A DNA stretch of 64,000 nt from Peptostreptococcus russellii (GCF_900110295.1 NZ_FODF01000003.1:62001-126000); one strand, 5' to 3'; counted from the first letter of the stretch, positions 1 to 9,558 are shown. The notes: generated by a model from the letters alone, not told the origin. Numbers and translations are program-made.

Positions 1-2
1 GA

Positions 3-659
3 ATCAATGTAAAATTGAAATCTAAGTGTGAAAGTGAAATCAACGGTAGAGGACCTGAAATAAAAGAAAATGAACAGGAAGATTTTCTAAAAAAGATAAA
101 GAATATATCAAAAGGAGATACAGTAATCATTTCTGGTAGTAGTGCTCCTGGTCTTGATCAAGATATAATATCTCAAATAATAGATATATGTATAGAAAAA
201 AAAGCAGATTTTGTGGTGGATATTTCTGGAGAAAAGCTTTTAGATTTGATATCAAGAAAACCCTTGTTAATAAAGCCGAATATAGATGAGCTTGGAGAGT
301 TATTTGGGATAGAATTCAAGTCTATAAAAGAGATAATACCATATGGAAAAAAGTGTTTGGAAATGGGAGCTAAATATGTAATTGTCTCTATGGGGGAAGA
401 AGGAGCTTTGTTCTTCAGTAGTGAAGATATTTACTTTGCACCTAGAATAGAAGGAAAACTAATCAATTCAGTAGGAGCTGGAGATTCCATGCTTGCTGGA
501 TTTGTAGGAAGTCTAAAAGAAGGAAAAGATAAAGTAGAAAGCTTTAAAATATCTGTAGCTTGTGGAACTGCCACAGCCTTTTGTCAAGATATAGCAAATA
601 AAGAAGAAATAGAGAAAATATATAAAAAAGTACTTATAAAAGAGTACAGAACTCTATAA
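3..659 (+). CDS. fruK: 1-phosphofructokinase, C-terminal part (runs in from left edge)
   Basis: PfkB-family kinase that phosphorylates fructose 1-phosphate to fructose 1,6-bisphosphate after uptake by the fructose PTS. The visible part carries the INGRGPEI segment typical of FruK, the GSSAPG loop, the KPN-x-DELGELFG segment, and the PfkB signature VGAGDSMLAGF with the catalytic Asp. The frame is open to the first base of the window and the residues before the TTG at 15 (INVK) also match FruK, so that TTG is internal and the gene starts upstream. The downstream partner is fruA, 192 bases away, same strand. Identity is firm; the missing N-terminus is a window effect, not a truncation. Confidence 0.9.
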   Translation: MNVKLKSKCESEINGRGPEIKENEQEDFLKKIKNISKGDTVIISGSSAPGLDQDIISQIIDICIEKKADFVVDISGEKLLDLISRKPLLIKPNIDELGELFGIEFKSIKEIIPYGKKCLEMGAKYVIVSMGEEGALFFSSEDIYFAPRIEGKLINSVGAGDSMLAGFVGSLKEGKDKVESFKISVACGTATAFCQDIANKEEIEKIYKKVLIKEYRTL

Positions 660-792
660 AAAAATTATGTAAATATACAGAGTAAAATAGTGAGATGAAA
701 GTTTTAAGTATTGAGAGATATATGGTATAGCTTTGTATTTAAAGATAGATATAAATTTATATAAAATATAGTTAAAAGTTGATTATGAAGAA

Positions 793-830
793 TAGACATT
801 AAAAATTTAGTATATATTTTTTAATGTCTA
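793..830 (+). promoter_or_regulatory. Perfect 13-bp inverted repeat between fruK and fruA
   Basis: TAGACATTAAAAA (793-805) is exactly complementary to 818-830 across a 12-base loop. It ends about 10 bases before the fruA ribosome-binding site (GAAAGGGA) and has no U-tract after it, so it is unlikely to be a simple terminator. It could be an intercistronic stem-loop that sets relative fruK/fruA levels, or an operator. Confidence 0.45.
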
Positions 831-851
831 GGATATAGAAAGGGAAAGAGC

Positions 852-2741
852 ATGAAAATTTCTGATTTATTAAAAAAAGAAATAATGATTATGGAACTTG
901 CTGCGGACAATAAGATAGATGCAATAAATGAAATGATCGCTAAGTTAAAAGAGAAAAAAATGATAAGTGATGAAGAGTTATTTAGAGAAGAAATAATGAA
1001 TAGAGAAGAACTTTCATCTACTGGATTGGGAGATGGCATAGCCATGCCTCATGCAAAGACTAAGGCAGTAAATACCCCTTGTGTTTTATTTGCAAGAAGT
1101 GAAAAAGGGATAGACTATGATTCTCTAGATGGACAGCCGGCACATCTATTCTTTATGATAGCTGCTGAAGAAGGCGCAAATAATACTCATATTGAAACAC
1201 TTGCCAACTTATCAAAGCTTTTATTAAAAGCCAATTTTATAGAAAAGCTAAGAAAAGCTAAGAATCCAGATGAAGTAATAGAGCTTGTAGAAGCAGGAGA
1301 AAAAGAGAATAAAGAAATAGAAAAAAAGAAAAAAGAAGATAAGAAAATCCAGACAAAAGATATTAAAAAGCCTTTTATAGTTGCTGTAACAGCCTGTCCT
1401 ACGGGAATTGCTCACACATATATGGCAGAGGATGCTTTGAAAGAAAAAGCTGAAAAAATGGGTGTGGATATAAGAGTAGAAACTAATGGAAGTGATGGAG
1501 CAAAGAATGTTCTTACAAAAGAAGAAATAGAAAAAGCCGTGGCTGTAATTGTTTCAGCAGATAAAAATGTTGAAATGGACAGATTTGATGGAAAGCACTT
1601 AATAAAGACTCCTGTAAGTGAAGCTATAAGAAATACAGAAGGACTAATTAATAGAGCTTTAAATAAAGATGGCAAAATATACAATGCTGAAAATAAAAAT
1701 CAAGATAAAGAATCAAAGGGAAAATTATCAATAGGAAGTAAGATATACAAAGATGTAATGAATGGAGTCAGTCATATGCTTCCATTTGTAGTAGGCGGTG
1801 GTATTCTAATAGCAGTATCATTTATGGCTGAGAGCTTATTTGGTTCAAATAGTGAAATATATAAATTTCTTATGGATATAGGTGGTAATGGAGCCTTTTC
1901 ATTATTAATACCAGTACTGGCTGGATATATAGCTATGAGCATTGCTGATAGACCTGCTCTTATGCCAGGTATGGTGGCTGGTCTAATGGCAGTTCAGACT
2001 GGATCAGGATTTTTAGGAGGACTTGCAGCAGGTTTTATAGCAGGCTATGTAATAGTATTGCTAAAGAAATTAACAGCTAAGTTACCAAAGTCCCTTGAAG
2101 GTATTAAACCTATGATTATATTCCCTGTGCTGGGGCTTTTAATTACAGGTGCAATTATGTATTTTGGAATTAATCCAGTTTTTTCAGGAATTAATAAGTC
2201 TATGAATGATGCACTTACTCATCTTGGAACAGGAAATGCCGTATTGTTGGGAGCAGTTCTTGCCGGAATGATGGCGGTAGATATGGGTGGACCTATAAAT
2301 AAGGCAGCTTATACTTTTGCAATCGGTGTATTTACATCTACTCAACAGGGGAACTTTATGGCAGCAGTAATGGCAGGTGGAATGGTTCCACCTCTATCGA
2401 TTGCCCTTGCTACAACAGTATTTAAAAGTAAGTTTACTAAAAAGGAAATACAGTCTGGTCTTACAAACTGGATTTTAGGGCTTACATTTATTACAGAAGG
2501 TGCAATTCCCTTTGCAGCAGCAGATCCTGTAAGAGTAATAGCCAGCTCGATAGTAGGTTCTGCAGTAGCAGGAGGTCTAACTCAGTTATGGCATGTAAGC
2601 ACTCCTGCTCCACATGGTGGGATTTTGGTTGCATTTGTAATGGAGCCACATCAGATACTATTTTTCCTTCTTGCAATAGTAATAGGAACAGCAATATCTG
2701 GAATCATATACGGAATATGGAAAAAGCCAACAGAAATATAA
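852..2741 (+). CDS. fruA: PTS fructose transporter subunit IIABC
   Basis: Membrane permease that takes up fructose and phosphorylates it to fructose 1-phosphate. Domains in order: EIIA (about 1-150) with phospho-His67 in GIAMPHAKT; a Lys/Glu-rich linker (150-172); EIIB-fru (about 174-275) with phospho-Cys182 in ACPTGIAHTYMAEDAL; and EIIC (about 295-629), a multi-span domain starting near MNGVSHMLPFVVGGG. Length and domain order are those of the one-chain clostridial FruA. It follows fruK, so the pair supplies both steps from fructose to FBP. A fruR regulator would be expected left of the window. A strong terminator follows. Confidence 0.95.
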   Translation: MKISDLLKKEIMIMELAADNKIDAINEMIAKLKEKKMISDEELFREEIMNREELSSTGLGDGIAMPHAKTKAVNTPCVLFARSEKGIDYDSLDGQPAHLFFMIAAEEGANNTHIETLANLSKLLLKANFIEKLRKAKNPDEVIELVEAGEKENKEIEKKKKEDKKIQTKDIKKPFIVAVTACPTGIAHTYMAEDALKEKAEKMGVDIRVETNGSDGAKNVLTKEEIEKAVAVIVSADKNVEMDRFDGKHLIKTPVSEAIRNTEGLINRALNKDGKIYNAENKNQDKESKGKLSIGSKIYKDVMNGVSHMLPFVVGGGILIAVSFMAESLFGSNSEIYKFLMDIGGNGAFSLLIPVLAGYIAMSIADRPALMPGMVAGLMAVQTGSGFLGGLAAGFIAGYVIVLLKKLTAKLPKSLEGIKPMIIFPVLGLLITGAIMYFGINPVFSGINKSMNDALTHLGTGNAVLLGAVLAGMMAVDMGGPINKAAYTFAIGVFTSTQQGNFMAAVMAGGMVPPLSIALATTVFKSKFTKKEIQSGLTNWILGLTFITEGAIPFAAADPVRVIASSIVGSAVAGGLTQLWHVSTPAPHGGILVAFVMEPHQILFFLLAIVIGTAISGIIYGIWKKPTEI

Positions 2742-2767
2742 GATAATTAATAATACACAAGATAAAA

Positions 2768-2800
2768 ATGTACAGCCAATGGCTGTGCATTTTTTGTTTT
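2768..2800 (+). terminator. Rho-independent terminator after fruA
   Basis: Ten-bp stem ATGTACAGCC/GGCTGTGCAT (one G-U pair), three-base loop, then a T-rich run. Closes the fru operon. Confidence 0.85.
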
Positions 2801-2956
2801 GGAATAATTTAAACTAGATAAGTAAGTAGTTAGAGTGGATATATATTTTTCATACTGTGGAAAAACATAAAATTATTGTGTATAATATTCTATGTGTGCA
2901 ATCCTTGCATGGTATTATTAGATGATAAGAAAAATATTAGATAAAGGGGAAGATGT

Positions 2957-3385
2957 ATGAGATGGATAAGTGATAGATTTGATTTTCTTAGTGCTACAGT
3001 TTTTTCAGTAGGAATTTTTGGAATTGCGGCACTGATAAAAAGCATTGTCGATCTTTTTAGAGGTTTTATGGCCAAAAGTTATTTGGCGACGGAAAGCGTA
3101 ATTACAAGAGGAGATATTTTTACTGTAATAGTAGTGATAGTAGGAGTTCTTTTTATTATATACAAAATGTATACATCACCTGAAAATATGACTCAGGAAG
3201 AAGATAATAGAAGGCAACTTTTCTACAAAATGATAATACTATTAATGCTTTTAGGAGCAATGTTATCATATTCAAAGCCTGTATTTTTAGTTGTTTTATT
3301 TAAGGTTAAATCCATAGAATTGTTTATGTTTGGATTTGTTGTATTCATGACATATAGAGTTGTAAAGAAGAAATTATATAATTAA
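2957..3385 (+). CDS. Small membrane protein of unknown function (142 aa)
   Basis: Not recognised. The protein has about four hydrophobic segments: near residues 10-28, 53-69, 92-108 and 112-132. The segment at 70-90 is hydrophilic and acidic (ENMTQEEDNRR), probably a loop. The ATG is preceded by AGGGGAAG at good spacing. It sits between the fruA terminator and the asparaginase gene, only 21 bases before the latter, so co-transcription with it is likely. The asparaginase is cytoplasmic by sequence, so no functional link is evident. Confidence 0.6.
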   Translation: MRWISDRFDFLSATVFSVGIFGIAALIKSIVDLFRGFMAKSYLATESVITRGDIFTVIVVIVGVLFIIYKMYTSPENMTQEEDNRRQLFYKMIILLMLLGAMLSYSKPVFLVVLFKVKSIELFMFGFVVFMTYRVVKKKLYN

Positions 3386-3406
3386 ATTTAAAAAAGAGGT
3401 ATTGGG

Positions 3407-4402
3407 ATGAAGAAAATATTATTAATTGCAACTGGTGGTACTATTGCCTCTAAGCCAACAGAAGTAGGTTTAGTACCTAGTATTACAAGTGATGAAATTC
3501 TTGAACTTGCCCCACATATTGCAGATTTATGTGAAGTAAGTGCTATTCAGCTAATGAACATAGATAGTAGTAATATGAGTCCAAAAGGCTGGATAAAAAT
3601 AGCGAACTGTGTAAAGGAAAACTATGAAAATTATGATGGTTTTGTAATAACTCATGGAACAGATACTTTGGCGTATACAGCCTCTGCTTTATCTTATCTT
3701 ATACAGAATTCAAAGAAACCAGTAGTAATGACTGGGTCTCAGAAATCTATATATCTAGAAGATACAGATGCTAGAAAGAATTTATATGATTCTTTTATAT
3801 ATGCTTGTGATGAAAAGGCATGTGGAGTACATATAGTGTTTGATTCTAAAATAATAGTAGGAACAAGAGCTAGAAAAACAAGAACTCATAGTTATAATGC
3901 CTTTGATAGTGTTGATTATCCTACGGTTGGAATAGTATTCAATGGTAGAGTAATTTATTATTTAGAAGAAAAAATCGAGGGAGAAACTATCTTCTATGAT
4001 GAATTAAATACAAATGTAAATATTTTAAAGCTAGTTCCTGGAATAAGTCCAGATTTATTTGAGTTTATAGGTAAGGCATCAGATGTTTTGATAATAGAAG
4101 GATTTGGTGTAGGTGGAATACCTTGCTATGACGGAGATAACTCACTAGTTGAAAAGCTTCATGAATTGAAAAAACAGGGAAAAATAATTATACTTTCAAC
4201 ATCTGTGCCACATGAAGGTAGCAATATGGAAGTTTATCAAGTGGGCTATGAAATAAAGGGAAACCTTCACCTTCTTGAAAATTATAATATGACAACAGAA
4301 TCTACTGTATGTAAAATGATGTGGATTACAGCTATAACAAAAGATGTAGAAGAAGTAGAGAAAATGTTTTATAAGCCAATATCACATGATATAGTTTACT
4401 AA
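3407..4402 (+). CDS. ansA: Type I (cytoplasmic) L-asparaginase
   Basis: Hydrolyses L-asparagine to aspartate and ammonia. Both asparaginase signatures are present: ATGGTIAS with Thr9/Thr12 near the N-terminus, and THGTDT (His83 to Thr87) with the second catalytic Thr and Asp. The MTGSQKSIY segment follows. There is no signal peptide and the 331-residue length fits the type I cytoplasmic enzyme. RBS AGAGG lies about eight bases before the ATG. It probably feeds aspartate/ammonia metabolism in an amino-acid fermenter. A strong terminator follows, so this is the last gene of a short unit. Confidence 0.93.
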   Translation: MKKILLIATGGTIASKPTEVGLVPSITSDEILELAPHIADLCEVSAIQLMNIDSSNMSPKGWIKIANCVKENYENYDGFVITHGTDTLAYTASALSYLIQNSKKPVVMTGSQKSIYLEDTDARKNLYDSFIYACDEKACGVHIVFDSKIIVGTRARKTRTHSYNAFDSVDYPTVGIVFNGRVIYYLEEKIEGETIFYDELNTNVNILKLVPGISPDLFEFIGKASDVLIIEGFGVGGIPCYDGDNSLVEKLHELKKQGKIIILSTSVPHEGSNMEVYQVGYEIKGNLHLLENYNMTTESTVCKMMWITAITKDVEEVEKMFYKPISHDIVY

Positions 4403-4431
4403 AATATGAAGAATCAATTTTAAAATATAGT

Positions 4432-4469
4432 AAACCTCTTATGTAAAAATATGACATAAGAGGTTTTTT
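4432..4469 (+). terminator. Rho-independent terminator after ansA
   Basis: Thirteen-bp perfect stem AAACCTCTTATGT/ACATAAGAGGTTT with a 9-base loop, followed by T6. Confidence 0.9.
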
Positions 4470-4695
4470 GTGTGGAAATTTTTATTGTCTTTTTATGGAA
4501 TAAAAAGTATTTTTTTGATATAGTAAAGGGGTGGCTTTGTGACTAAAAAATATATTTTTATAAATAGAAATATAGGACTTTTATAAATGAAAAATATTAG
4601 GTCACAGTATAGGTTATTTTGTATTTTTAGTATTAGTACATTTAGCTGTAAAAGTATATATAGAAAGGCAAAATATATTTGGAAGGGAGATAGTT

Positions 4696-4959
4696 ATGAC
4701 GAAAAGAGTAGCTGTAATAAGTGCCATTCTGGAAAATCCAGCCTTATGTCAGAGTGAGTTTAATAATACTATATCGGAGTATAAGGGTATTGTAAAAGGC
4801 AGAATGGGCATACCATTTGAAGATGAAGGAATGTCTGTAGTAAGTATTACTGTAATTGCCACACTTAATGAAATAAATGGACTTACAGGAAGGCTTGGAA
4901 CAATAGAGCATGTTACTGTTAAGACGGCTATTTCCAAAAAGGAGATGCCATGTCCATAG
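4696..4959 (+). CDS. TM1266-like iron-only hydrogenase system regulator (ACT-like)
   Basis: Small (87 aa) ACT-fold-like protein of the family named for Thermotoga TM1266, which is habitually encoded with [FeFe]-hydrogenase maturation genes. Recognised by the opening KRVAVISAILENP, the central IVKGRMGIPF-x2-EGMSVVSITVIAT, and LTGRLGTIEHVTVK towards the end. RBS GGAAGGGAG precedes the ATG. Its 3' end overlaps the hydE start by 10 bases, implying translational coupling. The regulatory role is a family prediction: nothing in the sequence shows a DNA-binding motif, and the molecular function is not established. Confidence 0.8.
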   Translation: MTKRVAVISAILENPALCQSEFNNTISEYKGIVKGRMGIPFEDEGMSVVSITVIATLNEINGLTGRLGTIEHVTVKTAISKKEMPCP

Positions 4960-6170
4960 AAAATGGAAAAAACAGAATAAATAGCTATGTTGTGGCAGCC
5001 AGTGAATGGGAAAGAAAAAAAGGCAGTTCAAACAATGTATATATGTCTCAAGATTTTCAAGAAGAAAGATATTCTATTTCTGATGATGAAGAAATTATCA
5101 AAAAAGGTAAAGAGCATATACAAAAGATAATAATAGAGACTCTTTATAAGGAGCATGATCTAAGTGATAAGGACCTTATTTGGCTTATAGATAATATAGA
5201 CAATAAGGGAAAAAAACTTCTTTTTGAGAAATCAAAATCTTTAAGAGACAAGTATTACGGAAAGAAAGTTTATCTTAGAGGTCTTATAGAGTTTACGAAT
5301 TATTGTAAAAGAGAGTGTAGGTATTGTGGGATTAATGCCTATAATAAAAAAGCAGTTAGATATAGGTTGACCAAGGAAGAAATATTGGAGTGTTGTGAAA
5401 ATGGAAGAAAATTAGGATATAGCACTTTTGTTCTTCAAGGTGGTGAAGATTCATATTTTAAAGATGAAGTAATGGTAGATATAGTTAAATCTATAAAAAA
5501 GAAATATAAGGGATGTGCAGTAACTCTTTCAATAGGAGAGAGAAGTTATGAAAGTTATAAGGTTTTGAGAGAGGCAGGAGTAGATAGATTTTTGCTTAGA
5601 CATGAAACTGTAAATGAGGAACTTTATAGATGGCTACATCCAAAATCAAAATTTGAAACTAGAAAAAACTGTTTACTTAATCTGAAAAAGCTGGGTTATC
5701 AAACTGGAGCAGGATTTATGGTTGGACTTCCTTGGTACACGACAAAAGATTATGTAGGAGATTTAAGGTTTATAAAAAACTTACAAGCTGAAATGGTGGG
5801 GATAGGACCATATATTACACATGAAGACACAAGTATGAAAGATTATAAAAGTGGAGATTTAGAAACTACTATATTGATGCTTTCTCTTGTAAGAATGTTG
5901 CTTCCTAAAGTATTGCTTCCGGCTACAACAGCTCTTGGAACAATATCAAAAGATGGAAGAAAGGCGGGATTAGATGTAGGATGCAATGTAATTATGCCTA
6001 ATTTATCGCCTGAAAATCATAGAAAAGATTACTCGCTTTACAATAATAAAAAAAGTAGTGGAAGTGAGTCTGCACAAGCCCTAAAACTTATAGTTGATGA
6101 AATTGAAAAGTATGGCTATAAATGTGATATGGCTAGGGGCGATAGTAAGATGCTTGATTCTTCTATTTAA
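4950..6170 (+). CDS. hydE: [FeFe] hydrogenase H-cluster radical SAM maturase HydE
   Basis: Radical SAM enzyme that, with HydG and HydF, assembles the 2Fe subcluster of [FeFe]-hydrogenase. The SAM-cluster motif is C119-x3-C123-x2-C126 (CKRECRYCG). The following VLQGGED, the RHETVNEELYRWLHP segment and MVGLPWYTTKDYVGDL are HydE-like. The ATG at 4950 has AAGGAG five bases upstream and overlaps the preceding gene. It gives about 55 more N-terminal residues than most HydE proteins (about 350 aa), so a later start (for example Met32) cannot be excluded. Confidence 0.92.
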   Translation: MSIENGKNRINSYVVAASEWERKKGSSNNVYMSQDFQEERYSISDDEEIIKKGKEHIQKIIIETLYKEHDLSDKDLIWLIDNIDNKGKKLLFEKSKSLRDKYYGKKVYLRGLIEFTNYCKRECRYCGINAYNKKAVRYRLTKEEILECCENGRKLGYSTFVLQGGEDSYFKDEVMVDIVKSIKKKYKGCAVTLSIGERSYESYKVLREAGVDRFLLRHETVNEELYRWLHPKSKFETRKNCLLNLKKLGYQTGAGFMVGLPWYTTKDYVGDLRFIKNLQAEMVGIGPYITHEDTSMKDYKSGDLETTILMLSLVRMLLPKVLLPATTALGTISKDGRKAGLDVGCNVIMPNLSPENHRKDYSLYNNKKSSGSESAQALKLIVDEIEKYGYKCDMARGDSKMLDSSI

Positions 6171-6283
6171 AAGTAAGTATATATACATATAAAGCTAAAG
6201 ATTAGAAAAATACTAAAAAATACATGCTAGTCTAAATATGTCTGACAAAAAAGAAATTATCTGATTTGAAAGGTGGAAAAACA

Positions 6284-7687
6284 ATGACAAGAAAAAGATT
6301 CGATGAAAATATGAAGATAGACAGAGAGTATGTTCTATCTTTAATTGAAGGTGCAAAAGAAACTACAAAAGAGGAAATAGACAGAATTCTAGAAAAGGCT
6401 AAAAATAAAAAGGGGCTTGAACACTCTGAAGTAGCAGCTCTTTTGGAAATTGAAGATAAAGAGCAGGTAAAGAAGTTATTTGAAATAGCAGGTCAAGTAA
6501 AGAAAGATGTCTATGGAAATAGAATAGTACTTTTTGCTCCATTATATATAAGCGATTATTGTGTAAATAACTGTGTATACTGTGGATATAAATGTAAAAA
6601 TAAATTTGTAAGAAGAAGACTTACAATGGATGAAATAAGAAAAGAAGTAGAAATACTTGAAAAAATGGGACATAAAAGATTGGCTCTTGAAGCAGGTGAA
6701 GACCCTGTTAACTGTCCAATAGAATATGTTCTTGAATCAATAAAGACAATATATGATACATATGAAAAAAACGGAGCTATAAGAAGAATAAATGTAAATA
6801 TAGCAGCTACAACTGTGGAAAACTACAAGAAGTTAAAAGAAGCTCAAATAGGAACATATATACTTTTCCAAGAATCATATGATGAAGAAGTGTATAAGAA
6901 AATGCATCCGAACTGCTTGAAGGGAAATTATGATTATCATACTACTGCCTTTGACAGAGCTATGGAAGGTGGAATAGATGATGTAGGAGCTGGAGTTTTG
7001 TTTGGACTTGCAGATCCTAAGTTTGAAGTTTTGAGTTTGATGATGCATAATCAACATCTTGAAAAGAAGTTTGGAGTAGGTTTCCATACAATATCAGTTC
7101 CTAGGTTAAGACCAGCAGAAGGAGTAACACTTGAAAACTTCCCACATCTTGTAGATGATGATATGTTTAAGAAGATAGTTGCAATTATAAGATTGGCAGT
7201 TCCTTATACTGGAATGATTCTTTCAACTAGAGAAGATGAAGAGATGAGAAAAGAACTTCTTGAATATGGAATATCTCAGGTAAGTGCTGGTTCATGTACA
7301 GGTGTAGGTGGATATGAAGAAGCTATGAATGGAAAGAATGTAGATCAGTTTGAAAAAGCCGACGAAAGAACACCTATAGAAGTAATAGAAGATTTAATAG
7401 ATCATAATTATATTCCAAGTTATTGTACAGCCTGTTATAGAACAGGAAGAACAGGTGAAAAGTTTATGAATATAGCGAAATCTGAAAAGATTCACTATAT
7501 GTGTAAGCCAAATGCCTTAACTACATTGATGGAATATGCAATAGATTATGGAGATGAAAGATTTCTTAAAAAGGCAGAGAAGTTTGTAAGAGAACAGGCT
7601 TCTACAATAGATAGGGGTGATATAAAAAAATTCATTCTTGCTAATATAGACAAACTTAAAAATGGCGAAAGAGACCTGTATATATAG
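6284..7687 (+). CDS. hydG: [FeFe] hydrogenase H-cluster radical SAM maturase HydG
   Basis: Tyrosine lyase that makes the CO and CN ligands (as an Fe synthon) of the H-cluster. The radical SAM motif is C93-x3-C97-x2-C100. The C-terminal auxiliary-cluster motif is C-x2-C in SYCTACYRTGRTGE with a third Cys 22 residues on (MCKPN), as in true HydG and unlike ThiH. I place the start at the ATG at 6284 with GGTGG upstream; a longer in-frame TTG at 6266 has no RBS. The 467-residue length is typical. It lies 113 bases after hydE and 20 before hydF. Confidence 0.95.
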   Translation: MTRKRFDENMKIDREYVLSLIEGAKETTKEEIDRILEKAKNKKGLEHSEVAALLEIEDKEQVKKLFEIAGQVKKDVYGNRIVLFAPLYISDYCVNNCVYCGYKCKNKFVRRRLTMDEIRKEVEILEKMGHKRLALEAGEDPVNCPIEYVLESIKTIYDTYEKNGAIRRINVNIAATTVENYKKLKEAQIGTYILFQESYDEEVYKKMHPNCLKGNYDYHTTAFDRAMEGGIDDVGAGVLFGLADPKFEVLSLMMHNQHLEKKFGVGFHTISVPRLRPAEGVTLENFPHLVDDDMFKKIVAIIRLAVPYTGMILSTREDEEMRKELLEYGISQVSAGSCTGVGGYEEAMNGKNVDQFEKADERTPIEVIEDLIDHNYIPSYCTACYRTGRTGEKFMNIAKSEKIHYMCKPNALTTLMEYAIDYGDERFLKKAEKFVREQASTIDRGDIKKFILANIDKLKNGERDLYI

Positions 7688-7707
7688 TCAAAAAGGATGT
7701 ATAGAAA

Positions 7708-8895
7708 ATGAATAAGACACCTATGGCAAATAGAAAAAGTATAGTTCTTGCAGGTAATAGAAATGCTGGAAAGTCCACTCTTTTTAATAAATTAATAGGA
7801 CATGAAAGATCTATTGTATCCGATGTAGCGGGAACTACAACAGATCCTGTTTGGAAGGCATCAGAAATTATAGGATTTGGTCCAGTAAAAATTGTAGATA
7901 CAGCTGGAATTGATGATATAGGAGTATTGGGTGCTCAAAGAGTAAAAAAGAGTCAAGAAGAATTAAAAGAAGCTGATTTGATAATATATCTTATAAATAT
8001 TTTAGAAATAAAAGACATTTCTGAAACAAAAAATATTATTGAAGCTTTTAAGAAAAAATACTCAGATAAGCAGATAATATTTGCAATAAATAAATGCGAT
8101 CTAAAAGATAAAGAAACATTAAATAGATTAAAAGATAGTTTTGAAGACGTCGAGTTTATATCTGATAAAAGTGAGGCTTCATATGAAAGAATCTTATCTA
8201 AAATAATAGAAAAGCTAAAAAACACAGAAGAAGAAAAAGATCTTTTAGAGGGAATGCTTGAAGCGGGAGAGACTGCTTTATTAGTAGTACCTATTGATAC
8301 AGAAGCGCCAAAAGGAAGATTGATACTTCCTCAAGTACAGTTAATAAGAGCATGTCTAGACAATGGTATAAAAATAGTTGTATGCAGAGACGAAGAACTA
8401 GAAGAAACTATATCAGAAATAAAAAAAATAGACCTTGTAATTACAGACTCAAAAGTATTTGAGAAAGTAGGAAAGATAGTTCCAAAGGACATAAAAATTA
8501 CAAGCTTTTCTATACTTTTTGCAAGACAAAAAGGAGACATAGATGAGTTTTTAAATGGAGCAAGAAAACTAAATGAATTGAAAGACGGAGAAAAAATACT
8601 TATAGCTGAGTCTTGTACTCATACAGTTTCACATGAGGATATAGGTCAGGTGGTAATACCAAATCTGATAAAAAAGAAAACAGGAAAAAAACTTGAATTT
8701 GTATTTTCATATGGAAAGACTTTGCCTGAAAACCTAAATGATTTTGCCTTAATAATCCAGTGTGGTGGATGTATGATGAGCAGAAATAATATGATGAATA
8801 GAGTATATAAGGCAAGAAAGAAGAATATTCCTATTACAAATTATGGAGTAGTACTGGCATATTTAAAGGGAGTATTTGAAAGAGCTGTATATTAA
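7708..8895 (+). CDS. hydF: [FeFe] hydrogenase H-cluster maturation GTPase HydF
   Basis: GTPase scaffold that receives the 2Fe precursor and delivers it to hydrogenase. The P-loop is GNRNAGKS (16-23), with DTAG (64-67) and NKCD (128-131). The Fe-S site is C303-x-H305 and C352-x2-C355 (QCGGC). Many HydF proteins have His directly before that Cys pair; here it is Gln351. This ligand varies within the family, so function is probably retained. It closes the hydE-hydG-hydF run and is followed by a strong terminator. No HydA-type hydrogenase is encoded in the window. Confidence 0.95.
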   Translation: MNKTPMANRKSIVLAGNRNAGKSTLFNKLIGHERSIVSDVAGTTTDPVWKASEIIGFGPVKIVDTAGIDDIGVLGAQRVKKSQEELKEADLIIYLINILEIKDISETKNIIEAFKKKYSDKQIIFAINKCDLKDKETLNRLKDSFEDVEFISDKSEASYERILSKIIEKLKNTEEEKDLLEGMLEAGETALLVVPIDTEAPKGRLILPQVQLIRACLDNGIKIVVCRDEELEETISEIKKIDLVITDSKVFEKVGKIVPKDIKITSFSILFARQKGDIDEFLNGARKLNELKDGEKILIAESCTHTVSHEDIGQVVIPNLIKKKTGKKLEFVFSYGKTLPENLNDFALIIQCGGCMMSRNNMMNRVYKARKKNIPITNYGVVLAYLKGVFERAVY

Positions 8896-8930
8896 TTGAA
8901 GTATAGTATACAATAGTATAATGATTTCTA

Positions 8931-8970
8931 AAGCAGTATGTCAATAAAATTGAACATACTGCTTTTTTTA
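8931..8970 (+). terminator. Rho-independent terminator after hydF
   Basis: Eleven-bp stem AAGCAGTATGT/ACATACTGCTT followed by T7. Closes the hyd maturation unit. Confidence 0.9.
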
Positions 8971-9035
8971 TAGCAAATATCTTTTAATATATGTTATAAT
9001 ATACGGAATGAATTTAATTTATCTAGGAGGCACTT

Positions 9036-9524
9036 ATGAGTATGTTATTTGCTTTAGGTCTTGGTACTGGTATTTTTTGTGGTATCTGGGGTCTAATATC
9101 TTCATTACCTTCTCTAGGACTTGTTACATGGATAGGTTTTGCAGGATGCACAGCCTATTTTGCATGTGGAAAGCATGGTCTTGAAGGTGTAAAAACAGCA
9201 ATTTTTTCAACTATGTCTGGAATGATATCTGCACTTTTTGCGATGTTTGTATCAGGATTTATACCAGGATCAATAGTATTTGCTGCATTAATGACAGGAA
9301 TTATATCTGCAACAATGTGTTGGCAGGCAAAGGCTAAGCAACTTTGGTTTATACCAGGAGCTTTTATTGGATGCTTTTCTACATTTGGAGCTGCGTCAAT
9401 GGGGCTAAATGTTTTGGGAGGAGATCTTCCAAAAGTAATAATATCTTTCCTATGTGGAGCTATATTAGCCCTATGTTGTGATACAAGCGGGCAGTGGTTT
9501 TTCAAAAAATTTGGTAAAGAATAA
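9036..9524 (+). CDS. DUF1097 family membrane protein
   Basis: Integral membrane protein of 162 aa with about five hydrophobic segments. The glycine-rich N-terminal span, the SMGLNVLGGDLPKV region and the closing CDTSGQWFFKKFGK tail resemble DUF1097 (YcdZ-like) proteins. The biochemical role of this family is unknown. RBS TAGGAGG precedes the ATG. A TATAAT at 8995 could be the -10 of its own promoter. It is flanked by terminators on both sides, so it is probably monocistronic. Confidence 0.65.
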   Translation: MSMLFALGLGTGIFCGIWGLISSLPSLGLVTWIGFAGCTAYFACGKHGLEGVKTAIFSTMSGMISALFAMFVSGFIPGSIVFAALMTGIISATMCWQAKAKQLWFIPGAFIGCFSTFGAASMGLNVLGGDLPKVIISFLCGAILALCCDTSGQWFFKKFGKE

Positions 9525-9558
9525 GAGTAATAAAATAATAGGAATATGCTATAATTAT

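Noticed and set aside
4520-4640. TTGTGAC ... GGTCACA inverted pair upstream of the hyd genes as a Rex operator
   Set aside because: The arms are too far apart (over 50 bases) for a Rex site.
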